Origin: an uncultured Planctomycetaceae bacterium
Lineage (GTDB): Bacteria > Planctomycetota > Planctomycetia > Planctomycetales > Planctomycetaceae
Reading direction: 5' to 3'
NCBI GenBank assembly: GCA_937916515.1
Contig: CALFSX010000090.1
Location: forward strand, 1 to 64,000
DNA length: 64,000 bases
Made by a program: the position numbers and the translations under genes. The notes under the pieces are model-generated. The model ran no database searches. It was not told the origin of the DNA and was given only the letters and a program-made list of their open reading frames with translations. Shown one piece after another: positions 27,467-36,154 of this stretch (within the stretch, counting starts at the first letter, position 1; each line of letters begins with the position of its first letter).

Positions 27467-28651
27467 ATGAGTCATCACCAGATTGTTATCGTCGGCGGAG
27501 GCACAGCCGGCATCACCACGGCCGCTCGACTGCGCAATGCCGATCCGTCATTGGATGTGGCGATCATTGAGCCTTCCGAAAAACATTATTATCAGCCGCT
27601 GTGGACACTGGTTGGTGGTGGCATCTTTAAGCCGGAAGAATCGGGCCGCGATGAAGCGGGATTGATTCCTTACGGCGTCAAATGGATCAAGGATTTTGTG
27701 GCCTCGTTCTCACCAGCGTCCAACAGCGTGACAACTCGCAACGGCGACACGATCACTTACGACTATCTGATTGTCGCTCCCGGCATTCAGGTCAACTGGG
27801 ACAAGGTGAAGGGGCTGAAGGAATCGGTTGGCAAAGACGGAGTCTGCAGCAACTATTCTATCAACACCGTCGCCAGCACCTGGGAATTCATTCGTAATCT
27901 AAAGCAAGGCGTCGCGTTGTTTACTCAGCCCGCCGGAGCCGTCAAGTGTGGCGGTGCTCCTCAGAAGATCTGCTATCTGGCCGAAGATCATTTCCGCCGC
28001 AGCGGAGTTCGCGACAAAATTCAGGTGATCTTTACTCTGGCGGGGCCTCGCCTGTTTGCCGTGGAACGCTACCGCGAGATTCTTGAAAAAGTGGCCGAAC
28101 GCAAAGGCGTAGAACCTCGATTTCGCCACAACCTGGTAGAAGTTCGATCCGCTTCGAAGGAAGCCATCTATCAGCACATGGACACTCACGAAGAAATCGT
28201 CATCAAGTATGACATGATTCACGTGACACCACCGATGGGTGCCCCGGACTTTGTCGCCAACAGCGAACTCGCAGGCGAAGGCGGCTGGGTGGATGTCGAC
28301 AAGCACACGCTGCAGCACACTCGGTTCGCCAACGTGTTTGGGCTGGGCGATGCATCCAGCTTACCCACGTCCAAGACCGGCGCCGCCGTGCGTAAGCAGG
28401 CTCCGGTGCTGGCCAGCAATCTGCTTTCACTAATGAAGCAGGAACCGCTCACTGCCAGCTATGGCGGCTACACATCGTGTCCGGTGGTCACAGGCTACGA
28501 CAGTCTTGTGCTGGCGGAATTCGACTACAGCGGCCAGCCCGACGAAACATTCCCATTCGACCAGGCTCAGGAACGCTTCAGCATGTTCCTGCTGAAGAAG
28601 TATGGCCTGCCCGCTTTGTACTGGCACGGCATGCTGCGTGGGCGAGCGTAA
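27467..28651 (+). CDS. sqr: Type II sulfide:quinone oxidoreductase
   Basis: 394-residue FAD flavoprotein that oxidises sulfide and passes electrons to quinone. The N-terminal dinucleotide motif is VIVGGGTAGITTAARLR (7-23). The two redox cysteines are C161 in VKCGGAPQKICY and C338 in GYTSCPVVTGYDSLVLAEFDY. Both contexts closely resemble human SQOR (type II), unlike the type I bacterial enzymes. The second FAD contact is VFGLGDASSLPTSKTGAAVRKQ. The C-terminus (MFLLKKYGLPALYWHGMLRG) is the membrane-associating tail. The ATG at 27467 is chosen over upstream in-frame codons because it gives the canonical N-terminus. The persulfide it makes would feed the CstB-like enzyme upstream. Confidence 0.95.
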   Translation: MSHHQIVIVGGGTAGITTAARLRNADPSLDVAIIEPSEKHYYQPLWTLVGGGIFKPEESGRDEAGLIPYGVKWIKDFVASFSPASNSVTTRNGDTITYDYLIVAPGIQVNWDKVKGLKESVGKDGVCSNYSINTVASTWEFIRNLKQGVALFTQPAGAVKCGGAPQKICYLAEDHFRRSGVRDKIQVIFTLAGPRLFAVERYREILEKVAERKGVEPRFRHNLVEVRSASKEAIYQHMDTHEEIVIKYDMIHVTPPMGAPDFVANSELAGEGGWVDVDKHTLQHTRFANVFGLGDASSLPTSKTGAAVRKQAPVLASNLLSLMKQEPLTASYGGYTSCPVVTGYDSLVLAEFDYSGQPDETFPFDQAQERFSMFLLKKYGLPALYWHGMLRGRA

Positions 28652-28705
28652 TCGGTCCATTGCCGCTTTGGATAAATTCGTTTTCCCTGACCTGAAGGAA
28701 TCAAC

Positions 28706-29200
28706 ATGAACAGAACAAACACACTCAAGAATCTGCAAACCGCTTTGGCCATGGAATTGACGGCTGCTCATCAGTATCAACTGCATGCCTGCGTTCTTGA
28801 CGAATGGGGCATGGGATTGCTGGCTACGAAAATGCGTGAAGAGATGCAGGAAGAACTCGGGCATTCCGAATTGTTTCTGGTTCGCCTGCTGTTCCTGAAA
28901 GGCGAACCAGAAATGGAATTTGCCAAGCCGCCTGTGCGAGCTCAAACGCTGAAGGAAATGTTCGAAACGGATCTCAAGGACGAACAGGACGCCATCGTGT
29001 TCTACACCAGAGCGTCTGTGCAGGCGATGGAAGAAAGCGACATCGGTTCGCGACAGTTGTTCGAACGCATCGCCATGGAAGAAGAGCACCACATGAGCTG
29101 GCTGGAACTGCAACTCGACCTGCTGAAACGCATGGGCGAACCGGCCTATATCGCGAAGTACATGTCAACAGATGAAGCAAATGCAGGCACTCCCGGCTGA
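28706..29200 (+). CDS. Bacterioferritin-like ferritin without the haem Met
   Basis: 164-residue four-helix-bundle protein. Diiron ligands are visible: E17, E50 with H53 (EELGHSE), E93 (KDEQDA), and E126 with H129 (EEHHMSW). Length and the C-terminal segment LQLDLLKRMG agree with bacterioferritin. The residue after E50 is Leu51, where haem-binding bacterioferritins have the Met that ligates haem, so this member probably lacks haem. It would store or oxidise iron, or detoxify peroxide. It lies 54 nt after SQR in the same orientation. The link between iron storage and sulfide oxidation here is inferred from position only. Confidence 0.85.
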   Translation: MNRTNTLKNLQTALAMELTAAHQYQLHACVLDEWGMGLLATKMREEMQEELGHSELFLVRLLFLKGEPEMEFAKPPVRAQTLKEMFETDLKDEQDAIVFYTRASVQAMEESDIGSRQLFERIAMEEEHHMSWLELQLDLLKRMGEPAYIAKYMSTDEANAGTPG

Positions 29201-29254
29201 CGATTACTAATAAACACCTGCGGTATTTTGCCGCGATGGTTCCCAATCGAAGTA

Positions 29255-29311
29255 ACTGGGGCTTTCAGCCGCAGCCTCTATCCGACCTGGACTGCGGCTG
29301 GAAGCCCCAGT
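29255..29311. repeat. 20-nt inverted repeat between ferritin and DsrE genes
   Basis: ACTGGGGCTTTCAGCCGCAG (29255-29274) pairs with 29292-29311 with one G-T mismatch, around a 17-nt loop. It lies 54 nt after the ferritin stop and 41 nt before the next start. It could be a terminator, a transcript-processing stem or a REP-like sequence. Confidence 0.7.
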
Positions 29312-29352
29312 CACGATATCTGCCCACTTGAATTCGTTACGAAAGTCCTCCT

Positions 29353-30435
29353 ATGAAACGCCATACAACATATTTACTCACTCTGACGCTCGTCATGCTG
29401 GCCACGGCCTCAACGTTCGCACAGAACGGTCCGGGGTTTGGCCGAGGTCGCGGACCGGGCGGGGGTGGCCCCGGATTTGGTCGCGGCATGGGGCGAGGTG
29501 CTCAGCAACATGGGCAGGGTCCAGGCGGTGAACATGCTGGTGACGACCGACACGAAGAAGACCACGTCGTCTTTCAGTTTCTGCTGGAGAATCACAAGAA
29601 GATCAAACGCACTGTCAAAGAACTTCCCAACGGTGTAGAGACACTGACAGAATCAGACGTGCCGGAGATCGCCGCGAAGATCAAAGAACATGTCGAATGG
29701 ATGGAGTATCGCGTTGAGAACACCAATCCGATTCGTATGCGTGATCCGTTGTTCGCGGAAATCTTTAAACACACCGACAAAATCAAGATGGTTCACGAAG
29801 ACACAGACAATGGCGTTAAGGTCATCGAGACGTCAGACGATCCATACGTTGCAACGTTGATTCAGGCTCATGCCAAAGCCGTGTCTGGTTTTGTAGAACG
29901 CGGCTTTGCAGAAGCGATGAAGAATCATCCTGTTCCCGGCAAAGAAATGACGAAGCCGAGCGAACCTTCTCATCCGATTATCGCCAACTACGGAGCCGTC
30001 GTGAAACTGGCCAACGCGGCTCAGCAGCCTCGCCCCGGCACCAAACTGTTGGTCGACCTGACTAAAGGCGGCGACGCGGACAAATTAAATTCCGGGCTGG
30101 AAAAAGTCGCCAGGTATCTGAACATTTATGCCGGTGGCGGAGCCGAACCAGCGGACGCCCAGATCGCCGTCGTCTTCCACGGCGATGCAACTCAGCTTGT
30201 CCTGAACGCAGACGCGTATTCGGCGATGTTCAAAACCGAAGGTAATCCGAACCTGGACCTCCTGCACCAACTGCATGAAGCTGGCGTGGAGTTGTACGTT
30301 TGTGGCCAGTCTTTAATCTCAAAGGGATCGCAACCGGATGACGTGGCTGTCTTCGTCGACACAGCAGTGTCCGCCCTGACGGCGGTAGTTAACCTGCAGG
30401 CCGATGGATACGCTTACCTGCCAATGGCAAAATAA
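29353..30435 (+). CDS. Exported Gly-rich protein with C-terminal DsrE-like domain
   Basis: 360 residues. There is a signal peptide (MKRHTTYLLTLTLVMLATASTFAQ), then a Gly/Arg-rich stretch (about 25-60, GFGRGRGPGGGGPGFGRGMG), then a His/Asp/Glu-rich helical domain (about 62-190, including HEEDHVVFQFLLENHKKIKR and HTDKIKMVHEDTD) that I cannot name. The C-terminal third (about 215-360) resembles DsrE/DsrF sulfur-relay proteins: IAVVFHGDATQLVLN, then GVELYVCGQSLISKG with candidate persulfide-carrying C317. DsrE proteins are usually small and cytoplasmic; an exported fusion is unusual. At the end of the sulfide cluster it may bind sulfane sulfur outside the cytoplasm. Confidence 0.72.
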   Translation: MKRHTTYLLTLTLVMLATASTFAQNGPGFGRGRGPGGGGPGFGRGMGRGAQQHGQGPGGEHAGDDRHEEDHVVFQFLLENHKKIKRTVKELPNGVETLTESDVPEIAAKIKEHVEWMEYRVENTNPIRMRDPLFAEIFKHTDKIKMVHEDTDNGVKVIETSDDPYVATLIQAHAKAVSGFVERGFAEAMKNHPVPGKEMTKPSEPSHPIIANYGAVVKLANAAQQPRPGTKLLVDLTKGGDADKLNSGLEKVARYLNIYAGGGAEPADAQIAVVFHGDATQLVLNADAYSAMFKTEGNPNLDLLHQLHEAGVELYVCGQSLISKGSQPDDVAVFVDTAVSALTAVVNLQADGYAYLPMAK

Positions 30436-30951
30436 ACGGCAGGCCGTTCACTGAATTCCCAAAACACTGCCGCTCTCAAAAACTGCCGCCCCCAAACGCG
30501 GGTGCCGGTTGAAGACTTTTCCCACCAGACAAATTTCGTGACTCAACTGGTTCCACCCAACGGTTGAGTCATGGAAAAATCAGATTCGAATAGTTTTCAA
30601 AACGGCCGCGATTTGGAGGCTTCAGGTTTCAAATTGACTGACGACTTCAAGTCGCAAATGGCGGCGAATTTCCGTTGATAATTGAACGGTCTCATCGAAC
30701 AACGCAGAGAAAGTCGTTCAGAAAAGACGATCGAACTGCTCCGCCGACGGTGCCGGGGAATGAATTAACTGACAAAAGTGCATCAAATCTGTGGAAAATG
30801 TCAAAAACGGCAGACAATCGAGCAGTTGGTACAGATCTCATTGATCACTTCCGATATCGATCGTAGACTTGTCATATTCCGCTGCTGCCGCGTTTTGGCT
30901 GGTGGAATGGCCTGAACCTGTTTGCGGGATGGCATTTACGGAGCCGATGTA
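30436..30951. other. Intergenic region separating the sulfide cluster from the long VWA/ABC gene block
   Basis: About 515 nt with no supported gene. TGACTCAAC (30539-30547) and GTTGAGTCA (30563-30571) form a perfect 9-nt inverted repeat with further TGG/CCA pairing, about 100 nt past the DsrE-like gene. It may end that transcript, though no U-run follows. The promoter of the long downstream block should lie in the right part; I cannot point to it with confidence. Confidence 0.5.
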
Positions 30952-32619
30952 ATGACCGATGCACCAAAGTCTTCCACGCTGTTAAGCAGAGTTCAAACGC
31001 GGCTTAAAATTGCGGCCCTGGCAAGATCGGCCTTCATCGCCAGCGTGGCCGTGTTGGGCGTGTCAATTGTGGCCGTACTGGCCAGTCGCCTGCTGGGTCT
31101 GGTTCCTCAATCGCAGGAACGTCCATTTTGGTTGCTGGCGATTCCGGCAGCAGTGGCAATCGCTGCTGGCATTTTCCATCGTCGAATTGAACTGAAACAC
31201 GCAGCGTTGGCCATCGACAAACACGCTCAAACCAAAGACCTGTTCCTGACCCTCTCGTCTCTATCGACCTCAGCCGGTGACTACCAGCCATTGGTTGCCA
31301 GTTCTGCGGAGCAAGCCGCTGATCGCATTGTACCGACGGAAGTTGTGCCGTTTCGGTTTCAAGAACGACTGACAGTTGCAACCATGGTTGCCGGGTTACT
31401 GGCCATCGCAATTTGGCTTACCCCTCAACTGGACCCGTTCGGAAAGGTCGAAGCGGCTACTAAAGTTGATAAGCAGAAAACGGAGATCGAAACGATTCGC
31501 AAAGAAGCATTGACGCGTGCCGATCGACTCAAGAAAGAAGCCGAACGAGCTGACGAAGAATCTGGCGAGATCGAAGATCAGGTCGCTCAGATGAAATCCG
31601 ACTTCCGCAAAATGCAACCGAAGAAGGTCGAATCGAATGCTCGAGTTCTGGAAAGTCACCGCATGGATCTGGGTGACATGTGGAAGGGACTTAGCAACGA
31701 CCAGCTTCGAAAGATGATGAATCAACCGATCTCGAAGCAGCAACTGGGCAGCAAAAGCAGCCAGAAGGCGGACGAGTGGTTGAAAGACATTCAGGAAGGC
31801 AAAACGGAATCTCTGCAAAAGGAACTGCAGAAAGCTCAACAAACCATGCAGGCCATGATGGAAACCAAAGATCCTGAGGAACGCAAAAAGCTGGCCAATC
31901 AACTTCAGAAAGACCTGCAGGACCTTGAAAAATTCGCCCAAGACAAAGCGGGTTCAAAAGAACTTGCTAAGGCACTTAGTCAGTCTTTGAAGTCGCTTGA
32001 AGCCTGTAAAAACCCGGGCGAGAATCCTCAAGGCATGGAACTTAGCAAAGACGCTATGGAAGCTTTGAAGGAATCTCTGCAGCTTTCAGAAAAGGAAATG
32101 GACCAGGTTGCTCAGGCTGCCAAAGACCTGAAAAAACTTGAAGACGCCATGAAGATTCTGGCAAAGGCTGAACAGCTGAATCAAAAACAGCAACTGGATG
32201 GCAGCAAATGCGAAGGCTGTGAATCTCTGGAAGACTATGCCGAACTGTACGCTCAAATGATGGGTGACGGACAAGGCGACGGCACTGGCAACGGCAGAAA
32301 GAACGGGAAGAACGACGGAGAGCGAGGCGTTGGTGCTGGCGGTGAATCCGAGTACGACGACAGCGATCCGGAAGGCTATAAAACAGAAAAAGAAAAGTCT
32401 CAGATCCTGGCTGGTAAAGTGCTTCTGTCTATCAAGACCAAAGAATACGCCGAAGACCTGGACTTTGATCCCACAACGATGCGTGAATATCGAGACAGTG
32501 TCAGCCAGCTGAAATCTGGTGTTCAGGCGGCGATTGAGTCTGAAGAAATTCCCCCAGGCTATGTCGAAGGCATCAAAGGCTACTTTGATAAGATCGAAAA
32601 GGTTGCCGACAAGAAATAG
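30952..32619 (+). CDS. Membrane protein with long coiled-coil periplasmic/cytoplasmic region
   Basis: 555 residues from the ATG at 30952 (GGAG 8 nt upstream; an in-frame TTG at 30922 is less likely). Three hydrophobic segments, about 24-47, 56-75 and 140-158, precede a very long charged helical region (about 175-430) rich in Lys/Glu/Gln heptads, for example EALTRADRLKKEAERADEES. Next come a Gly/Asn-rich linker (DGQGDGTGNGRKNGKNDGER) and a short C-terminal domain. The architecture is reminiscent of DUF4175-type membrane proteins that neighbour VWA/MoxR genes, but I do not assert that family. A Cys pair lies at KCEGCE. First gene of a 15-gene collinear block. Confidence 0.72.
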   Translation: MTDAPKSSTLLSRVQTRLKIAALARSAFIASVAVLGVSIVAVLASRLLGLVPQSQERPFWLLAIPAAVAIAAGIFHRRIELKHAALAIDKHAQTKDLFLTLSSLSTSAGDYQPLVASSAEQAADRIVPTEVVPFRFQERLTVATMVAGLLAIAIWLTPQLDPFGKVEAATKVDKQKTEIETIRKEALTRADRLKKEAERADEESGEIEDQVAQMKSDFRKMQPKKVESNARVLESHRMDLGDMWKGLSNDQLRKMMNQPISKQQLGSKSSQKADEWLKDIQEGKTESLQKELQKAQQTMQAMMETKDPEERKKLANQLQKDLQDLEKFAQDKAGSKELAKALSQSLKSLEACKNPGENPQGMELSKDAMEALKESLQLSEKEMDQVAQAAKDLKKLEDAMKILAKAEQLNQKQQLDGSKCEGCESLEDYAELYAQMMGDGQGDGTGNGRKNGKNDGERGVGAGGESEYDDSDPEGYKTEKEKSQILAGKVLLSIKTKEYAEDLDFDPTTMREYRDSVSQLKSGVQAAIESEEIPPGYVEGIKGYFDKIEKVADKK

Positions 32620-32662
32620 CTCAGATCGCCCGGGCCTGGATGATGAAACTCAATTCCAGATC

Positions 32663-33709
32663 ATGAAATCATCAACCAACCAACTCTGGCCGATTATCTG
32701 CGTTTGCTTCGCAATTGTCATCGGAATGGCTGTGCCCGCGTTCTGGCGGTCTTCAACAGACGACTCATCATCGCTGACCGTCTATTGTGCTCACGATGCT
32801 ACGTTCGCCGAATCCGTGATTGCCGCCTTCGAAAAGCAAACGGGAATAAACGTTGATGTTCGCTTTGACGAAGAAGCCAACAAATCGCTGGGACTAACCA
32901 ACCTGCTTGTGGCTGAAAAAGACAATCCGCGATGTGATGTGTTCTGGAATAACCAGACACTGGGCACTATCCGGCTTGCCAACCACAACGTCCTGCAGCC
33001 ATACATCAGCAGCAACGCAGACCGGATTCCAAAAAAGTTTCGTGACGCGGAAGGATTGTGGACCGGGTTTGCCGCACGTCTTCGAGTCTACATTGTCAAC
33101 ACCGACAAACTTGCGGCGACACCTGAAGCAATCGCCGCTCTGTTGGAATCGGAATCGCTCGAACGTGTGACGATCGCTCAACCGCTCTTCGGCACCACGT
33201 TGTCTCACTATTCCGTGCTGGCCGATCAATGGGGAATAGAACAGCTAAAAACCTGGCACACGTCGATCCATGATCGAGGCGTTCGGGAAGTTCGAGGAAA
33301 CTCAATGACGCGAGACCTGGTTGTGGAAGAAGTCTGCGACCTGGGATTTACAGACACAGACGACGCGTACTCCGCATTGGACAACGGAAAGCAGCTTGCC
33401 ATTCTACCCGTGCGATTGGCAGACGGTTCCACAATCTGTATGCCGAATTCCGTGGCCATGATTCGCAACTGTCCTGATCCGGAAGCCGCAAAACAGTTCA
33501 TCGACTTCGTACTAAGCGAACAGACGGAACTGATGCTGGCCCAATCGGCTGCACGCCAGATTCCGCTGGGAAGGATTGACGAAGCCCTGCTGTCCGAAGA
33601 AGTGAAACAACTGCGAGAATGGGCGGCTGATGGCGTTGAGCTGAACGGCGCAGCAACCATCAACCAGCAGGTTCTGGACTGGCTTACGGCGGAGTACACC
33701 GGACGATGA
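32663..33709 (+). CDS. Ferric iron ABC transporter substrate-binding protein (FbpA/Sfu-like)
   Basis: 348 residues from the ATG at 32663. It begins with a membrane or signal segment (LWPIICVCFAIVIGMAVPAFW), then the periplasmic binding fold: LTVYCAHDATFAESVIAAFEKQTGINVDV, the typical opening of FbpA/Sfu-type proteins. Later blocks are DVFWNNQTLGTIRLA, ARLRVYIVNTDKL and PDPEAAKQFIDFVLSEQTELMLA. No lipobox is present, so it may stay membrane-anchored or be secreted. It would deliver Fe3+ or a similar small solute to the permease next door, which its stop overlaps by 4 nt. Iron as ligand is inferred from family resemblance. Confidence 0.8.
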   Translation: MKSSTNQLWPIICVCFAIVIGMAVPAFWRSSTDDSSSLTVYCAHDATFAESVIAAFEKQTGINVDVRFDEEANKSLGLTNLLVAEKDNPRCDVFWNNQTLGTIRLANHNVLQPYISSNADRIPKKFRDAEGLWTGFAARLRVYIVNTDKLAATPEAIAALLESESLERVTIAQPLFGTTLSHYSVLADQWGIEQLKTWHTSIHDRGVREVRGNSMTRDLVVEEVCDLGFTDTDDAYSALDNGKQLAILPVRLADGSTICMPNSVAMIRNCPDPEAAKQFIDFVLSEQTELMLAQSAARQIPLGRIDEALLSEEVKQLREWAADGVELNGAATINQQVLDWLTAEYTGR

Positions 33710-35163
33710 CCATTGAAACGGCGTTGTGGTGGTCCATATGCCGATCGCTTCTGGTATCGACAATTGCACTTCCATTGGCCGCCATTTTGTGGCAACTGTG
33801 TTCTGCAGGAAGTGGCCGTTCGATTCAGAAACGCCTGCTCGCATTTGGGGCAATCCTGCCGCTGTTTGTTCCCGATCTGTTGGTCGGCTTCACCTATCGC
33901 CTCACGTCAACTCGACTGGTCCACAGCGTTGCCGCAACGGAAGCGTTATACGCAGCATTGCTGCTGATTCGTATTGTCTCGTTGCAGGTTGCCGTACGAT
34001 TAGTGCTGCCAGCTTCCAGCGTAACAATTGAATCACTGCATTCATGGAAGATGCAACAATCGCCAACGCCGGGTTGGTGGCTGACGTGGCTTCGCATGCA
34101 GATTCTGGGACCGCTTCGCAGACCGCTGGCCGCATGGCTGGCGGGATGTCTGCTTTGCTTTCAGGATTTCGAAACCGCCGCTTTGCTGCAGATCGATCGT
34201 CATCCCATCGCCTGGACAGTCTGGCTGTTTGATGCTCACGCAGCAGGCGAACCTTTGCGAAACTCTTTGCGTTTTGTTTCTGAAGGCTTGATACTGCAGG
34301 CGGCAATTCTGGTGCCTGCAATTTTTTTGCTGAACGCGTCGCAAAAATCAACTGAAGGCCTGAACACGGCCTCAAACACAAAACCGAACGGCGCTAGAAA
34401 ACGAGCCATCAATGTGATTGCCCTGCTTCTACTGACAGGCAGCCTGATTACTGTAGCTGGGTGGCCCGCCATCAGTAACGGAGGTTCAATTGCAGACGGA
34501 TTTCTGACACTGTGGCGGCAGAACACTCTGCAACCTCGATCGAAGCAGATCGCAGCATCCTTGATCACATCGATTACCGCAGCGGCACTTGCATTAAGCA
34601 TCAGTCGCTGGCTGTGCGAGCTGAAATCGCGAGTTCTGGTGATTGCATTTCTGCTGCCAGGGCTGTGCGGTTCATTATTCGTGAGCCTCACAATGCTGGC
34701 TATATTTCAGTTACCAGGCGTGAACAAAGCTTACGACACATGGCTACCGATGATTTTGGGGCAAAGCGTGTTGATTATGCCCCGAGCGTGGTTGCTGGTG
34801 ACGCTGTTAAACGTCAATAGCAATTCGGGCACACTGCATTCCGCAAAACTGCTTGGCAATGCCACTTACCACAAGTCACAACAGATGGCTCATGCAATCC
34901 TGTGGCGACTGCAGCATCGCCGCTGGGTGCTGGTGATTGCAATTCTAAGCCACTGGTGTTTATGGGATGTCACGATTGCTTCAACGCTACGACCGGTTAC
35001 GTTCGAACCCATCGTCACTCGACTGTACAATGAAATGCATTACAACCGAACAGAAACTCTTGTGGCGTTAACCGTGCTGACAATTGCAACACCCTTTATC
35101 GCCTACCTATTGATCGGTAGCGTCTGGAAAAGAACTTCCCTGTTAAGGGGAACGGATGCCTGA
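33706..35163 (+). CDS. Iron-type ABC transporter permease (FbpB-like)
   Basis: 485-residue polytopic protein with about 11-12 hydrophobic segments. It has two permease halves like FbpB/SfuB. The first contains ...LRMQILGPLRRPLAAWLAGCLLCFQDFETAALLQI, where the EAA-loop Gly is replaced. The second is LVIAFLLPGLCGSLFVSLTMLA ... HWCLWDVTIASTL. ATGA overlap with the binding-protein gene and an 8-nt overlap with the ATPase gene show translational coupling. Compared with classical FbpB the helices are less conserved, so substrate specificity is uncertain. Confidence 0.8.
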   Translation: MTIETALWWSICRSLLVSTIALPLAAILWQLCSAGSGRSIQKRLLAFGAILPLFVPDLLVGFTYRLTSTRLVHSVAATEALYAALLLIRIVSLQVAVRLVLPASSVTIESLHSWKMQQSPTPGWWLTWLRMQILGPLRRPLAAWLAGCLLCFQDFETAALLQIDRHPIAWTVWLFDAHAAGEPLRNSLRFVSEGLILQAAILVPAIFLLNASQKSTEGLNTASNTKPNGARKRAINVIALLLLTGSLITVAGWPAISNGGSIADGFLTLWRQNTLQPRSKQIAASLITSITAAALALSISRWLCELKSRVLVIAFLLPGLCGSLFVSLTMLAIFQLPGVNKAYDTWLPMILGQSVLIMPRAWLLVTLLNVNSNSGTLHSAKLLGNATYHKSQQMAHAILWRLQHRRWVLVIAILSHWCLWDVTIASTLRPVTFEPIVTRLYNEMHYNRTETLVALTVLTIATPFIAYLLIGSVWKRTSLLRGTDA

Positions 35164-36154
35164 TTCACTATGGAACCTGGAAAATGTTTCACTGGCTGGG
35201 GACTCACTGGTCGGAAATTCACGCAACCGGCTGCATGAAATCTCGCTGCATATCCCAGCGGGAGTCACCGCAATTGTCGGCTACTCAGGAGCAGGCAAGA
35301 CGTCTCTGCTGAACGTGCTGGCTGGCATGGAAACGCCATCGTCCGGCAAAGTGGAATCACGGCATTCCGACACGCGGCTGTCTGCCGCCGAATTTTCGCT
35401 GCCTCTGTTCTGGGCTCCTCAAGATGGCGGACTTTGGCCACACCTGACCGCCATTCAGCACCTGAACGCCATGCCGGGGTGCCAAACTGAACTGAACGCG
35501 GCAAATTCGCGAAAATCGGCAGACAATTGGCTGCAGCTGTTTGATCTGGAACATCGTCAGAATGCCGTTCCGCGCGAACTATCGAAGGGCGAACAAGCTC
35601 GACTTTCCATTGCTCGAGCTCTCGCTGCCAATTCCGCCGTACTGCTGATGGATGAACCTCTCACTCACGTCGATCCTGCCCGAAAACCCAAATACTGGAG
35701 CCTCATTCGCGAACATATCATGGCCAGCAACTCATCATTGGTGTTCTGCACCCACGAAACAGCGGTCGTTATTAGAGAATCTCAGTTCGTTATCTGTTTG
35801 GAGAACGGGCAAGTCATTCATACGGGAACATCTCAACAACTGTACGACAATCCACCCAACGTGAATGTCGCCCAATTTTTGGGGCCTATAAACTGGTTCG
35901 ATCGGGAAGCATCTTCAATATGGCTGGCAGATCAAATTTCACAGCAAACAGACTTTGGACTGCGTCCGGAACGAACACTTCTGATTCCAGATGAAAATGG
36001 TGCGCTGCGAATCCTGTCATTTCACTTCAGTGGCAGTTACGCTGAGACAAAATTAGAACACATTCCGTCATCTTCAGAAAAAACATTCGTCCATCGCCCA
36101 TCTGGAAACGTTCACCAACCAGGCCAACTTGTCCGCATTCAAGTTTTATCGTGA
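35156..36154 (+). CDS. ABC transporter ATPase (FbpC-like)
   Basis: 332 residues. The N-terminal 230 form the nucleotide-binding domain: Walker A GYSGAGKT (42-49), Q-loop APQDGGLWPHLTAIQHL, signature LSKGEQARLSIARAL (a variant of LSGGQ), Walker B AVLLMDEPL, and H-loop FCTHE. The C-terminal ~100 residues resemble a TOBE-type regulatory domain (TDFGLRPERTLLI). The residue after the switch His is Glu. It energises the permease encoded just upstream. Its stop overlaps the GTG start of the NHL-repeat lipoprotein gene by 4 nt. Confidence 0.87.
   Translation: MPDSLWNLENVSLAGDSLVGNSRNRLHEISLHIPAGVTAIVGYSGAGKTSLLNVLAGMETPSSGKVESRHSDTRLSAAEFSLPLFWAPQDGGLWPHLTAIQHLNAMPGCQTELNAANSRKSADNWLQLFDLEHRQNAVPRELSKGEQARLSIARALAANSAVLLMDEPLTHVDPARKPKYWSLIREHIMASNSSLVFCTHETAVVIRESQFVICLENGQVIHTGTSQQLYDNPPNVNVAQFLGPINWFDREASSIWLADQISQQTDFGLRPERTLLIPDENGALRILSFHFSGSYAETKLEHIPSSSEKTFVHRPSGNVHQPGQLVRIQVLS

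Noticed and set aside
32519-32662. Upstream extension of the iron-binding protein gene into the coiled-coil gene
   Set aside because: The signal segment begins right after the ATG at 32663; the upstream residues are Arg/Lys-rich out-of-frame translation of the preceding gene.
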